A stretch of 64,000 nt of DNA from Candidatus Methanoperedens nitratireducens (GTDB taxonomy: Archaea; Halobacteriota; Methanosarcinia; Methanosarcinales; Methanoperedenaceae), in the NCBI GenBank assembly GCA_020724545.1, contig DYGR01000011.1, forward strand, positions 1 through 64,000. The letters are read 5' to 3'. Position 1 is the stretch's first letter. Every line of letters begins with the position of its first letter. The notes under the pieces were generated by a model. It had not been told where the DNA came from, did not search any database, and was given only the letters and a program-made list of their open reading frames with translations. The position numbers and the translations under genes were made by a program. Below are positions 54,790-63,637 of this stretch, in pieces.

Positions 54790-55893
54790 TTAAACTTCCG
54801 TCATAATCTTAATATCATGTGCGTATCGTTTCACCTTTTCTAAAACTTCCTCGCGTATTTTGCCTGTTTCAAGCACTGTAGCTATGGGTTCATCAGGCTG
54901 GACAACCCATCCAGGCTGGGGGATATCTGCAGCACGTCTATTATCCATATACTTAATAAGCCTATCTGAGAGTTTTTGATATATAACTATTTTCTTATTA
55001 GCATACATAATGGCTTTTGCTGCAAAGCATACTGGCTCCCTTGGTTCTGGAAGCTGGCCTTCAAATGATCTGACATGGGCATCAAAAATATTCATTCCAG
55101 TAGAAAGCTCAACTGTATCAATACTTCCCTGGAAGCGCGGATTTACCTCAATAGCCACAACATCTTTTTCAGTCAAAAGGAAATCTACACCATTTGAACC
55201 TGATAGCCTGAATTCAAGTGCGATCTGTTTTGCATACTCTATCATCTCTTTATTGAATATTGTGCTAAACGGTGTGATATTTCCGCAGTAAGCAAATGGC
55301 AATCTGGTAAGCCAGGGGACGCCTATCAATTGCTCATTTAATGCAACGATCGCCGCATCATCCCCCGTACCTATTAAAGAAGCACTGCAGGGTGTACCAT
55401 ACACGAATTCCTGGGCTATGAACTCGCCTGCATCGCTCCTTGCCTTAAAAGAAGCTAACTCATCCTCATTTCTGACAATAGTGTTTTGTATGCCCCCTGA
55501 GCCAGATCTTGGTTTTACCATCATGGGGAATTTAAGCCCTGATGCCTTATCTAATGGTTCGGTATCAGGATGTGGAATGCCAATTGATTTGAATCTCTTT
55601 GCAATTCTTAGTTTATCACTCACCTCTTCTATGATCTTTAACCTGTTATTCAGGATATTTTTAAACTTGAGTCTCTCAAAACCCGGTCCCAGGATTACGG
55701 CATCGAATTCCCCAAAGGAATTAACAAGCTCAGGTACTCTATTCACAAGTGCACTATCCAGCAGCTGAGCTTTATCCGCGCACCTGCGCATATCTACATC
55801 GCCAAATTGATCAAGAGCGTATACAGTGTACCCTGCTCTTTTGGCTGAGCACACAATGCCGCGTGTACTCTTGCCGATCACCAGGATCTTCAT
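54790..55893 (-). CDS. ATP-grasp ligase (COG2232-like)
   Basis: A 367-residue ATP-grasp enzyme. The N-terminal Rossmann-type domain (KILVIGKSTRGIVCSAKRAGYTVYALDQFGDVD, by parts) is followed by the ATP-grasp core (FPMMVKPRSGSGGIQNTIV, FIAQEFVYGTPCSASLIG) and the metal site AIEVNPRFQGSID. It joins a carboxylate to an amine or thiol; the substrate is unknown. The methanofuran enzyme MfnD is another archaeal ATP-grasp and a possible alternative. It overlaps the aTrm56 gene by 4 bp. Confidence 0.8.
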   Translation of the reverse strand: MKILVIGKSTRGIVCSAKRAGYTVYALDQFGDVDMRRCADKAQLLDSALVNRVPELVNSFGEFDAVILGPGFERLKFKNILNNRLKIIEEVSDKLRIAKRFKSIGIPHPDTEPLDKASGLKFPMMVKPRSGSGGIQNTIVRNEDELASFKARSDAGEFIAQEFVYGTPCSASLIGTGDDAAIVALNEQLIGVPWLTRLPFAYCGNITPFSTIFNKEMIEYAKQIALEFRLSGSNGVDFLLTEKDVVAIEVNPRFQGSIDTVELSTGMNIFDAHVRSFEGQLPEPREPVCFAAKAIMYANKKIVIYQKLSDRLIKYMDNRRAADIPQPGWVVQPDEPIATVLETGKIREEVLEKVKRYAHDIKIMTEV

Positions 55894-56417
55894 CCACTCT
55901 TTACCTCTTTCCCTGCCCTGCTCGGAGTGATCTCAAGCTCACCGCCCATGAAGCGTGTTTTTAAAGGATCTTTACCTGACGCTGTCTGCAGCCGATCAAG
56001 CACTATTGCAAGGGCGGCGACCTCTGAGTGCGGCTGGTTCCCGACTGCAACATTCCAATCTGCCAGATCGTAGATCTCAGGTGGGACTTTCTCGGCACCG
56101 ACAACGATTAAAAGATCATGAGATAGTATTTCATGTATCACATCAGTGAGGTTAATGCCATACATGGTGAGATGCATCACTTTACCGCCTGCCTCTTTCC
56201 ATTTCTTAACCTCGTTTTTCCAGTTCGTAACCCTTCTGACATAAAATGATCCTCCCCACCTTGCTGTTGCCTCATTCAGGCTTTTCTCGATCCCGGTATC
56301 ATCAGAATCAAGAAGCATGCCCTCTGCACCAAGAGCACGCGCAGTAAGACCTACATGGGTTGTTATTCTCTGATCTCTCTGGATGCGGTGGCCGAGTCTC
56401 AACACTACTATTCTCAT
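55890..56417 (-). CDS. tRNA (cytidine-56-2'-O)-methyltransferase (aTrm56)
   Basis: A 175-residue SPOUT-class methyltransferase. The start MRIVVLRLGHRIQRDQRITTHVGLTARALGA is characteristic, with VMHLTMYGIN, LIVVGAEKVPPEIYDLADWNVAVGNQPHSEVAALAI containing the knotted SAM site. It methylates C56 in the T loop of archaeal tRNAs. It starts 3 bp after the beta-CASP nuclease stop and overlaps the ATP-grasp gene. Confidence 0.95.
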   Translation of the reverse strand: MRIVVLRLGHRIQRDQRITTHVGLTARALGAEGMLLDSDDTGIEKSLNEATARWGGSFYVRRVTNWKNEVKKWKEAGGKVMHLTMYGINLTDVIHEILSHDLLIVVGAEKVPPEIYDLADWNVAVGNQPHSEVAALAIVLDRLQTASGKDPLKTRFMGGELEITPSRAGKEVKSG

Positions 56418-56420
56418 AAT

Positions 56421-57659
56421 TTATATATAGATTGTCTCTCCATTTACAGGAGCAATTGAATCTACTCCTATTTCTTCCTTTATCCAGTTTGCAAAGCCCG
56501 CAGTATTATCCCCGTGCACAGGTAGAACTGTTTCTGTACCATTATCACAGAATTTCTTTACAAGTTCTTTTAATTGTGCATCGCCGCAGTGTGCAGAGAA
56601 ATCATACAGTTCAATCCCGCAATTAAGGCGGATTGTATCACCTCTATCCTCTATATATCCGCTCTCAAGTGCTCTTCTTCCGTTTGTCCCTTCGACCTGA
56701 TAACCGGTGAGATGGATTTTTGATCTCGGGTCATTGTAAATCCTGCTGATATAATATAGTACAGGGCCGCCGTTTAGCATACCTGCGCTGGTCACAATTA
56801 CCACCGGTTCCTGGATTATCTCCCTCCGCTCTTCTGGTTTTACAATATTTGAACCTGTGAATGCCTTTTCGAGTCTTTTAATATCCCGTACAGAATCAGG
56901 TGACCTTTTTATCAGGTTGAAGACATCAACTCCCATGCCATCGACATAGGCATCAATCCCATGTTTTTTCAGGATCAGCATTATTTCCTGCGTCCTGCCT
57001 ATGCTGAAGGCCGAGATCACAGCTTTTCCTCCGTTATCAATGGTTTCATTCACAGATTCGATAAACCGCTCCTCAAGTATCTTCCTGGGTGTGTGGTTCC
57101 TGTCAAAATATGTACTCTCTATCAGCAGTATATCACTCTCTGGATGCTTTGCGTCTGCACCACTCTGGAGCTCTGTCTGTAAGGTATTTATATCTCCTGT
57201 GTAGAGCATGCTCTGTTCATCCTTCTCAAGATATACAGAGGAAGAGCCGGGAATATGCCCCGCATCATAAAGGCATGCCTGATAGCCATTTGTTTCAAAT
57301 TCCTGCCTGTAATCCACTTTTTTGACCTGCCTTTCAAACTCCTGGATCTCCTCATTATAATATGGAACGATATGCCCTTTGCTCTCAGATATTCTAAGGG
57401 TATCCCTTGCCAGGAGTGCACAGAGCCTTGCAGTCATGGTCGTAGAATATACATCAGGTTCAAGATCCATTAGATTGGGCGCAAGTCCGCAGTGGTCAAG
57501 GTGCCCGTGAGAGAGTATCATGCTTCTTGGACGTAATCCGTTCAACGGATATACAGGTGGATCTGCTGGCTTAATGCCGTAATCAATGAGCAGTTCTTCA
57601 TTTATAAGTATTGCAGATCTACCGACTTCCCCTGCTCCGCCTAAAAATCGTATGTTAAT
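56421..57659 (-). CDS. beta-CASP metallo-beta-lactamase ribonuclease (aCPSF2-like), probable ATT start
   Basis: A 412-residue beta-CASP nuclease lacking N-terminal KH domains, hence aCPSF2-like. The conserved N-terminus INIRFLGGAGEVGRSAILI is encoded only if translation begins at ATT (57659). There is no ATG, GTG or TTG between the upstream TGA and a TTG at 57545, which would remove the first 38 residues. GAGG lies 7 nt before the ATT. Catalytic motifs: HGHLDHCG, AGHIPGSSS, LYTGDIN, beta-CASP motifs SAFSIGRTQE and VTSAGMLNGGP, FSAHCGD and VLPVHGD. It processes RNA 3' ends. It heads an operon with aTrm56. Confidence 0.88.
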   Translation of the reverse strand: MNIRFLGGAGEVGRSAILINEELLIDYGIKPADPPVYPLNGLRPRSMILSHGHLDHCGLAPNLMDLEPDVYSTTMTARLCALLARDTLRISESKGHIVPYYNEEIQEFERQVKKVDYRQEFETNGYQACLYDAGHIPGSSSVYLEKDEQSMLYTGDINTLQTELQSGADAKHPESDILLIESTYFDRNHTPRKILEERFIESVNETIDNGGKAVISAFSIGRTQEIMLILKKHGIDAYVDGMGVDVFNLIKRSPDSVRDIKRLEKAFTGSNIVKPEERREIIQEPVVIVTSAGMLNGGPVLYYISRIYNDPRSKIHLTGYQVEGTNGRRALESGYIEDRGDTIRLNCGIELYDFSAHCGDAQLKELVKKFCDNGTETVLPVHGDNTAGFANWIKEEIGVDSIAPVNGETIYI

Positions 57660-57753
57660 GTTATCGCCTCAGGTTATTTTATTATCTATAGTTAAGAACA
57701 TTTTGACTATAATCATCAATTGTTATGATACAATATAAAATCATATTACAGAT

Positions 57754-57773
57754 TTATCAGAATATGCTGATAA
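57754..57773. promoter_or_regulatory. palindromic operator candidate before the arsenic-linked pair
   Basis: TTATCAG-AATATG-CTGATAA, 7-bp arms with a 6-bp centre, lies just upstream of a TATA-like AAACTTAAATATTCC (about 57780-57794). The first ATG of the AbrB-like gene is only about 25 bp after that box, so the transcript is probably almost leaderless. A repressor or the AbrB-like protein itself could bind here. Confidence 0.5.
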
Positions 57774-57815
57774 TTCAGAAAAACTTAAATATTCCGAGGA
57801 TCATTACTGAATTAG

Positions 57816-58103
57816 ATGAAATTGACCAAAAAAGATGGAAATATGTCCTGCTGCGCGCCGGCAGATTTCGGGATAGGTTGCTGTAAAGTCGAATCTATAA
57901 TAAGTGTCGATGAGAGGGGACAGATGGTGCTTCCCAAGGAGATAAGAGACAGAGCAAATATCCGCGCAGGGGATAAGCTGGCTGTTATAAGCTGGGAGAA
58001 GGACGGTAAAGTATGCTGTATCTCTTTAATTAAGACTGAGAGTTTTGCAGAGATGATAAAGGACATACTTGGCCCTATGATGAAAGAGATCATACAAGAA
58101 TAA
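57816..58103 (+). CDS. AbrB-like DNA-binding protein with Cys-rich N-terminus (HgcC-like)
   Basis: A 95-residue protein. A swapped-hairpin AbrB/MazE domain (IISVDERGQMVLPKEIRDRANIRAGDKLAVISW) is preceded by MSCCAPADFGIGCC, four cysteines in two pairs. The C-terminus carries a helix (FAEMIKDILGPMMKEIIQE). It resembles proteins annotated as HgcAB-associated; hgcA and hgcB are not here. It precedes arsM by 14 bp. A thiol-dependent sensor of arsenic or mercury is a fair inference. Confidence 0.78.
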   Translation: MKLTKKDGNMSCCAPADFGIGCCKVESIISVDERGQMVLPKEIRDRANIRAGDKLAVISWEKDGKVCCISLIKTESFAEMIKDILGPMMKEIIQE

Positions 58104-58117
58104 GAGGAGGTATATAT

Positions 58118-58942
58118 ATGGAACAAGAAACTATGAAGAGAGTAGTAAGGGAAGGCTATGCTAAAATAGCCAGAAAGGAAAGTTCCTGCTGTGCCCCTGC
58201 AACTGCCTGTTACGGAAGTACCGGGCCAGCAGTGAATATCAGCAAGAGAATAGGATACAGGGATGAGGAGCTCAGCTCTGTGCCCGAAGGCGCAAATCTC
58301 GGCCTCGGGTGCGGGAATCCTGTTGCTGTGGCATCGCTAAAGAGAGGGGAAACTGTACTTGATCTAGGTTCAGGTGCTGGTTTTGATTGTTTCCTTGCTG
58401 CAAACAGGGTTGGCCTGGAAGGGAAAGTCATCGGCGTGGATATGACACCTGAGATGATTGAGAGGGCAAGAGAGAACGCAAGAAAAGGCAATTACGGAAA
58501 TATAGAGTTCAGGCTTGGTGAGATCGAGAATATACCTGCTGCGGATAGTTGTGTTGATGTGATCATCTCAAACTGTGTTATTAACCTTGCACCCGATAAA
58601 GGACGGGTTTTTAAAGAGGCATTCAGAGTACTTAAGCCAGGTGGAAGATTGATGGTTTCAGATATAGTTCTGCTAAAAGAGCTTCCTGAGGGCATAAAAA
58701 ATTCCGTTGAGGCTTATATCGGCTGCCTCTCAGGCGCTATAATGAAGGATGAGTACCTGGAAGCAATAAAAAATGCAGGCTTTGGAGAGATCAAAATAAT
58801 TGACGAGGTACGTTATCCAGTCGAATTGATGGCTAACGACCCGACTGCAAAGGCTATTATTGACGATTTTAATGTTCCGATTGAGACTATAAATGAGATC
58901 AGTGAGTCGATTATCAGCATAAAAGTTCAGGGAATAAAATAG
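58118..58942 (+). CDS. arsM: arsenite S-adenosylmethionine methyltransferase
   Basis: A 274-residue class I methyltransferase. The SAM site is VLDLGSGAGFDCFLAANRVG. The ArsM cysteines that bind As(III) appear in VIISNCVINLAPDK and YIGCLSGAI, with an N-terminal ESSCCAPATACYG segment. It converts arsenite to methylated arsenicals. GGAGG lies 10 bp ahead of the ATG. It is in an operon with the AbrB-like regulator, whose CCAPA motif it shares. Confidence 0.93.
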   Translation: MEQETMKRVVREGYAKIARKESSCCAPATACYGSTGPAVNISKRIGYRDEELSSVPEGANLGLGCGNPVAVASLKRGETVLDLGSGAGFDCFLAANRVGLEGKVIGVDMTPEMIERARENARKGNYGNIEFRLGEIENIPAADSCVDVIISNCVINLAPDKGRVFKEAFRVLKPGGRLMVSDIVLLKELPEGIKNSVEAYIGCLSGAIMKDEYLEAIKNAGFGEIKIIDEVRYPVELMANDPTAKAIIDDFNVPIETINEISESIISIKVQGIK

Positions 58943-59044
58943 AAGATCGAAAACTATTTTTATATTGAGTATAATAGGAGACTGCTATTATTTTGGGATA
59001 GCTTTTATCACTTATTACTACCATTTAAATGGATGTGAAAGATA

Positions 59045-59245
59045 TTGTTCGAAGATAAGGAAATACCAGGGAATATACCTTTGAAATTTAGTGAGTACCT
59101 CAGGATACTTAAGTTGACAAGGAAGCCCACAAGAGAAGAATTTACTGTGATCGCAAAAGTCGCGGGAGCAGGTATACTATTAATAGGGTTTATCGGATTT
59201 ATCATATATTTACTTGTGACTGTAATGCCAGGATGGTTTAAATGA
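59045..59245 (+). CDS. secE: preprotein translocase subunit SecE
   Basis: A 66-residue Sec61-gamma homologue starting at TTG ([14 protein letters not shown]). An amphipathic helix ([18 protein letters not shown]) lies on the cytosolic face, followed by one membrane helix ([20 protein letters not shown]). It is the first gene of the archaeal secE-nusG-rpl11 cluster and overlaps nusG by 4 bp. Alternative ATG and GTG codons upstream are out of frame. Confidence 0.93.
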   Translation: MFEDKEIPGNIPLKFSEYLRILKLTRKPTREEFTVIAKVAGAGILLIGFIGFIIYLLVTVMPGWFK

Positions 59246-59706
59246 ATGATGAACCTGCTATCTACGTTGTCAAGACAACAGCAAATCAGGAAAGAGCTGT
59301 GGCTAACCTTATTGAGAAGGTAGCAAGAAAAGAACACCTTGATATACTCGCAATCCTTGCGCCTGATGAATTAAGAGGATATATTCTTGTTGAGGCAGCA
59401 GGCCCTGAGATAGTAGAACAGGTTATCCATACCCTGCCGCATGCACGCACTATGGTGAAAGGCAGATCCAGTTTTGCTGAGATCGAGCATTTCCTGACAC
59501 CAAAACTTACAGTTACAGGTATTACTGAGGGCAGTATAGTAGAGCTTATATCCGGTCCTTTCAAGGGTGAAAAGGCAAGAGTAAAACGGATTGATGAGGC
59601 TCGTGAAGAGATCACTGTTGAACTGTTTGAGGCGATGGTTCCTATCCCTGTTACAGTTCGCGGCGACAATGTGAGAGTATTGAAACGAGAAGAGATCGAG
59701 AAATAA
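59242..59706 (+). CDS. spt5: transcription elongation factor Spt5/NusG
   Basis: A 154-residue archaeal Spt5: NGN domain ([20 protein letters not shown] ... [18 protein letters not shown]) and a KOW domain ([25 protein letters not shown]). It keeps RNA polymerase processive. Coupled to secE. Confidence 0.96.
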   Translation: MNDEPAIYVVKTTANQERAVANLIEKVARKEHLDILAILAPDELRGYILVEAAGPEIVEQVIHTLPHARTMVKGRSSFAEIEHFLTPKLTVTGITEGSIVELISGPFKGEKARVKRIDEAREEITVELFEAMVPIPVTVRGDNVRVLKREEIEK

Positions 59707-59731
59707 TCATTATTTAATATAGGAGATAAAA

Positions 59732-60214
59732 ATGGTAAGCGTTGTAGAAGCATTGGTTGTCGGCGGTCAGGCTACCCCGGGCCCACCACTGGGTCCAGCA
59801 CTTGGTCCGCTTGGTGTAAATGTAAAAGCGATAATAGATAAGATCAATGAGCAGACGGCAGATTTCAAGGGAACGCAGGTCCCTATCAAGATCATAGTTG
59901 ACGATAAAAAACAATTCACAATCCAGATTGGGACCCCACCTACATCGGCGCTCATTAAGAAAGAGATAGGAGCCGAGAAAGGCTCGGGAACCCCGGGCAC
60001 ACAGGTAGTTGGCAATCTTACTGTGAATCAGGCAGTGAAGATCGCGCGCATGAAGAAGAATAGTACCCTCTCAAAATCATTAAAGAATATGGTAAAGGAG
60101 GTCATTGGCTCATGCGCTCCTCTGGGTGTGACTTTTGAAGGTATGAAGCCCAAAGAAGCTACTGCGGCTATTGATAGCGGAAAATTCGACTCGGAACTAT
60201 CCGGGTCATCTTAA
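59732..60214 (+). CDS. rpl11: large ribosomal subunit protein uL11
   Basis: A 160-residue L11: VEALVVGGQATPGPPLGPALGPLGVNVKAIIDKIN, TPPTSALIKKEIGAEKGSGTPG and VKEVIGSCAPLGVTFEGMKPKEATAAI are classical. It binds the GTPase centre of 23S rRNA. An AGGAG site precedes it. The usual following L1-L10-L12 genes are missing; two small unknown genes follow instead. Confidence 0.97.
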   Translation: MVSVVEALVVGGQATPGPPLGPALGPLGVNVKAIIDKINEQTADFKGTQVPIKIIVDDKKQFTIQIGTPPTSALIKKEIGAEKGSGTPGTQVVGNLTVNQAVKIARMKKNSTLSKSLKNMVKEVIGSCAPLGVTFEGMKPKEATAAIDSGKFDSELSGSS

Positions 60215-60314
60215 TTTTTCCATTTAAATTTATCGGAAGTACTGACGGAATCAAAATATTAAAGATATATCGGGGATATCTAACTATATGCATGTTATAT
60301 GGGAGGAGTGTTAA

Positions 60315-60539
60315 GTGGCTGAATATACACCGGAGGAAATTGTGGAGATGGCGGATCGATTGATGAAGGATATTGCAAATTCGACTAAAGATATTGCAGA
60401 TGCAGAAAGTCCAGATCAAGTTACTGATGTCACAATGGCAGTGAACTTTGCAGATAGATGCGCTGGAATTCTCAAAAATCTTGCAGAGAATGTGGCCGAG
60501 CTTCACCAGCGGGTAGACGTGATCACAGAAAAAGAATGA
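60315..60539 (+). CDS. small helical hypothetical protein (74 aa)
   Basis: Starts at GTG behind GGGAGGAG. The product (EEIVEMADRLMKDIANSTKDIADAESPDQVTDVTMAVNFADRCAGILKNLAENV, by parts) is an acidic helical bundle with heptad-like spacing. One Cys. No family recognised. It is followed 13 bp later by another small gene on the same strand. Confidence 0.65.
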   Translation: MAEYTPEEIVEMADRLMKDIANSTKDIADAESPDQVTDVTMAVNFADRCAGILKNLAENVAELHQRVDVITEKE

Positions 60540-60552
60540 TAGCACTGCGATA

Positions 60553-60867
60553 ATGAAAGAGATTGCCTTTATCGATGGTAGAACAAAGATAAGGATAAAA
60601 GATGATCAGTTAGCAGCCTATCTGGACAGCGTTGAATCGGCTGGCTATATGGTGCGGGCAAATGAATGTAAGTACAGGATAGGGTCACGTGAGATATGGT
60701 CAAGTGATATATTGATGATAGGTAAACCCGCAGATTTTGAGGAATTTTTCAGCGAAAAGATTAGAATAAAAGAGATATATAAACAATTCCCACAGGTATA
60801 TCGCCTTCTTTTTAACAATAGAGAGATTTTACTGTACCTTCTTAAGCAGAATTACGAGATTGTTTAA
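60553..60867 (+). CDS. hypothetical protein (104 aa)
   Basis: An alpha/beta protein beginning MKEIAFIDGRTKIRIKDDQL, with ECKYRIGSREIWSSDILMIGKPADFEEFFSEK and a helical end QVYRLLFNNREILLYLLKQNYEIV. No signal peptide or metal motif. Probably co-transcribed with the 74-residue gene. Function not recognised. Confidence 0.65.
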   Translation: MKEIAFIDGRTKIRIKDDQLAAYLDSVESAGYMVRANECKYRIGSREIWSSDILMIGKPADFEEFFSEKIRIKEIYKQFPQVYRLLFNNREILLYLLKQNYEIV

Positions 60868-60940
60868 TAAGTACTGACCAGGATAAGCCAATTAAGATTA
60901 TCATCATTGAGGGATAATTATTGTTAGAGGTGTTTATAGT

Positions 60941-62224
60941 ATGCTGTATAGAAGGATCTCTGAACTTACCGATGACGAGATAGGGCAGATTATGCCAAGG
61001 GAGATGGATTTTTTTAAAGTCATGGACTATGTGAGCAAGATAATAGATGATATCAAGAGAGAGGGCGATGAGGCTTTACGGAGATTCACAAAGGAATTTG
61101 ATGGGGCAGATATACTTAATCTAGAAGTGGAGGACATAGAGATAGAAAATGCATATGAAGCGGTAAATCCAGATCTTATTGAGGCGATGGAGAATGCTGC
61201 TGCTAACATAGTAGCCTACCATGGCATCCAGGTTGAGCCTGATCTTTCGCTTACAGAGGTTATGCCCGGTCTTATACTGGGATTCAAAACAACTCCTATA
61301 GCAAGTGTGGGCTGCTATGTACCTGGTGGAGCTATCGCATTTCCCACTACTGCCCTGATGACTGTACTCCCGGCAAAGATAGCCGGGGTTGTGGAAGTGA
61401 CAGTCTGTACTCCGCCGAATAAGGATGGAAAAATCGACCCTGTCACGTTAGTAGCTGCCGATATGGCAGGGGCGGATAGAATATTCAAAGTCGGCGGGGC
61501 TCATGCAATTGCAGCCATGGCTTTTGGGACAGAGACCATCCCGCCTGTAGATAAAATAGTAGGACCCGGGAGCGTGTACGTTACAGCAGCGAAGATGCTT
61601 ATCAGAGGTATAGTGGAGATAGATTTCCCGATAGGCCCCTCCGAGATAGTTGTTCTTGCAGATGAGACCGGAGAAGCAGGCTGGATAGCGGCAGATATGA
61701 TTGCACAGGCAGAGCATGACCCGAAGGCTACAGCTATCCTGATCACAACCTCAACAGAGCTTGCAGATAAGGTAAAAGAGGAACTTGGGGCTCAGGCAAA
61801 AACCCTGCCAGGAAAGGATATCATTGAAAAATCCCTTGAGCATGCTGCTATCCTGATAGCAGAGAGCATTGATGAAGGAATAATTACATCGGACAGGCTT
61901 GCTCCAGAGCATTTAGAGATAATGGTAGCAGATCCTCTGGATGTTCTTCAAAAGGTACAGCATGCAGGTTCAATATCAGTGGGCAAGTATGCTCCAGCGG
62001 CTGCGGGGGATTATGCCTCAGGCACCAGCCATGTTCTTCCCACTGGAGGGTATGTCAGGATGGTCTCAGGCCTGAATGTAAATCATTTTATAACAAGAGC
62101 CAGTGTGCAGATAATAAATGAACCAGGGCTTGAGAGTCTGAGGGATACCATTGTTCGACTGGCAGGGGCTGAAGGCTCTCATGGCCATGCTGCCTCTGTA
62201 GAGAAAAGGTTCAGTAAGAGATGA
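60941..62224 (+). CDS. hisD: histidinol dehydrogenase
   Basis: A complete 427-residue HisD, which oxidises L-histidinol to histidine in two NAD-linked steps. Visible: VGCYVPGGAIAFPTTALMTVLPAK, VGGAHAIAAMAFGTETIPPVDKIVGPGSVYV, the zinc ligands in QAEHDPKA and the catalytic ERLAPEHLEI-type segment DRLAPEHLEIM, then SHVLPTGGYVRM. Single his gene here. Full length. Confidence 0.97.
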   Translation: MLYRRISELTDDEIGQIMPREMDFFKVMDYVSKIIDDIKREGDEALRRFTKEFDGADILNLEVEDIEIENAYEAVNPDLIEAMENAAANIVAYHGIQVEPDLSLTEVMPGLILGFKTTPIASVGCYVPGGAIAFPTTALMTVLPAKIAGVVEVTVCTPPNKDGKIDPVTLVAADMAGADRIFKVGGAHAIAAMAFGTETIPPVDKIVGPGSVYVTAAKMLIRGIVEIDFPIGPSEIVVLADETGEAGWIAADMIAQAEHDPKATAILITTSTELADKVKEELGAQAKTLPGKDIIEKSLEHAAILIAESIDEGIITSDRLAPEHLEIMVADPLDVLQKVQHAGSISVGKYAPAAAGDYASGTSHVLPTGGYVRMVSGLNVNHFITRASVQIINEPGLESLRDTIVRLAGAEGSHGHAASVEKRFSKR

Positions 62225-62237
62225 AATAAATATACTG

Positions 62238-63632
62238 CTATTTCCTCCTCCATCTCACCCCTTCTCTTGTATCCTCAAGTATGATACCCATCTCTCCAAG
62301 CCGCTTCCTGATCTCATCGGCCAGCGCAAAGTTCTTCATCTTCCTTGCCCTCTCCCTCTCCTCGATAAGGGCTTCAATCTCCCGTGAAAGCTCTTCTCTC
62401 TCTTTTGGGGTCAGAACACCTAAAACATCATCAAACCTGAGCATGAGCTCATAAACCGACTTCGCATCCTCAGTGCTGAGGCTCCCCTCATCAAGAGCAG
62501 AATTTACCTTACCGACTAATTCGAATATGGATGCAAATGCTCCAGGCGTATTGAGATCATTATCAATCTCATCCACGAACTTCTCCTCAGTTCTGCTGAT
62601 AAGTACGGGTATCTCATAATTCTTCCTGACCTTTGATTCATAATCCCGCACCCGCTCAACAAACTTGTTTAATCGATCAAGTGTGTTTGCAGCATGCTGG
62701 ATAGATTCCCAGGTAAAGTTAAGCTTTGACCTGTAGTGAGAGGAAACAAACAGGTATCTGAGAGCCTCAGGCCTATATCCTTTATTAATCAGGTCCCTCA
62801 GGGCAATAATATTCCCAAGACTCTTTGACATCTTCTTACCATTAACAAGCAGGTGCTCACAGTGCATCCAGTACCTTACAAACTTTTGCCCGGTCGCAGC
62901 TTCACTCTGGGCAAGCTCATTCTGGTTATGGGGAAAGATGTTATCAACTCCACCTGTATGGATATCGATGGTCGGCCCGAAGTATTCAGTCGATATAGCG
63001 GAGCATTCGATATGCCATCCAGGCCTGCCCTCCCCGATCATGGTAACCCAGAAGGGCTCTCCTTCTTTTTTCTCTTTCCATAATGCAAAGTCGCGCACAT
63101 CCTCCTTCTCATACTCATCAGCTTCAACAGTAGCGCCTGGCCTTATCTTCGAGAGGTCAAGCCTGGCAAGTCTCCCATAGTCCCTGAACTGCTCTACCTT
63201 AAAATAAATAGAGCCATCTTTTCGATAGGCATAGCCTTTGTCAAGCAGTGCCCTGACCATATCGGCCATCTCTTCTATATGATCGGTAACCCTGGGGTAG
63301 AGATCAGCCCTCCCGATCCTCAGGAGATCAATATCCTCAAAGAAAAATTTGATATATCTGTCAGTATACTCGCGAAGGCTCACTCCCTGCTCTCCTGAGG
63401 CCCGGATCGTCTTATCATCAAGATCTGTAATATTCATGATCTGCCTGACCCTGTAGCCCCTATACTCAAGATAACGCCTTAGCAGATCCGCAAAAACGTA
63501 TGCGCGAAAATTACCAATATGGGCAAAATCATAGACCGTGGGGCCGCAGGAATACATGCCCACAAATTTATCATTTAGCGGAACAAAAACTTCCTTTTCT
63601 CCAGATAGCGTGTTGTAGAATTTTATGACCAT
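62238..63632 (-). CDS. cysS: cysteinyl-tRNA synthetase
   Basis: A 464-residue class I synthetase. MYSCGPTVYDFAHIGNFRAYVFADLLRRYL contains the zinc Cys and HIGN signature; KKMSKSLGN is the KMSKS loop. HIECSAIS and GGVDNIFPHNQNELAQSEA complete the active site. It charges tRNA-Cys directly, so this lineage need not rely only on SepRS/SepCysS. The CBS gene lies 5 bp upstream. Confidence 0.96.
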   Translation of the reverse strand: MVIKFYNTLSGEKEVFVPLNDKFVGMYSCGPTVYDFAHIGNFRAYVFADLLRRYLEYRGYRVRQIMNITDLDDKTIRASGEQGVSLREYTDRYIKFFFEDIDLLRIGRADLYPRVTDHIEEMADMVRALLDKGYAYRKDGSIYFKVEQFRDYGRLARLDLSKIRPGATVEADEYEKEDVRDFALWKEKKEGEPFWVTMIGEGRPGWHIECSAISTEYFGPTIDIHTGGVDNIFPHNQNELAQSEAATGQKFVRYWMHCEHLLVNGKKMSKSLGNIIALRDLINKGYRPEALRYLFVSSHYRSKLNFTWESIQHAANTLDRLNKFVERVRDYESKVRKNYEIPVLISRTEEKFVDEIDNDLNTPGAFASIFELVGKVNSALDEGSLSTEDAKSVYELMLRFDDVLGVLTPKEREELSREIEALIEERERARKMKNFALADEIRKRLGEMGIILEDTREGVRWRRK

Positions 63633-63637
63633 TTTAA

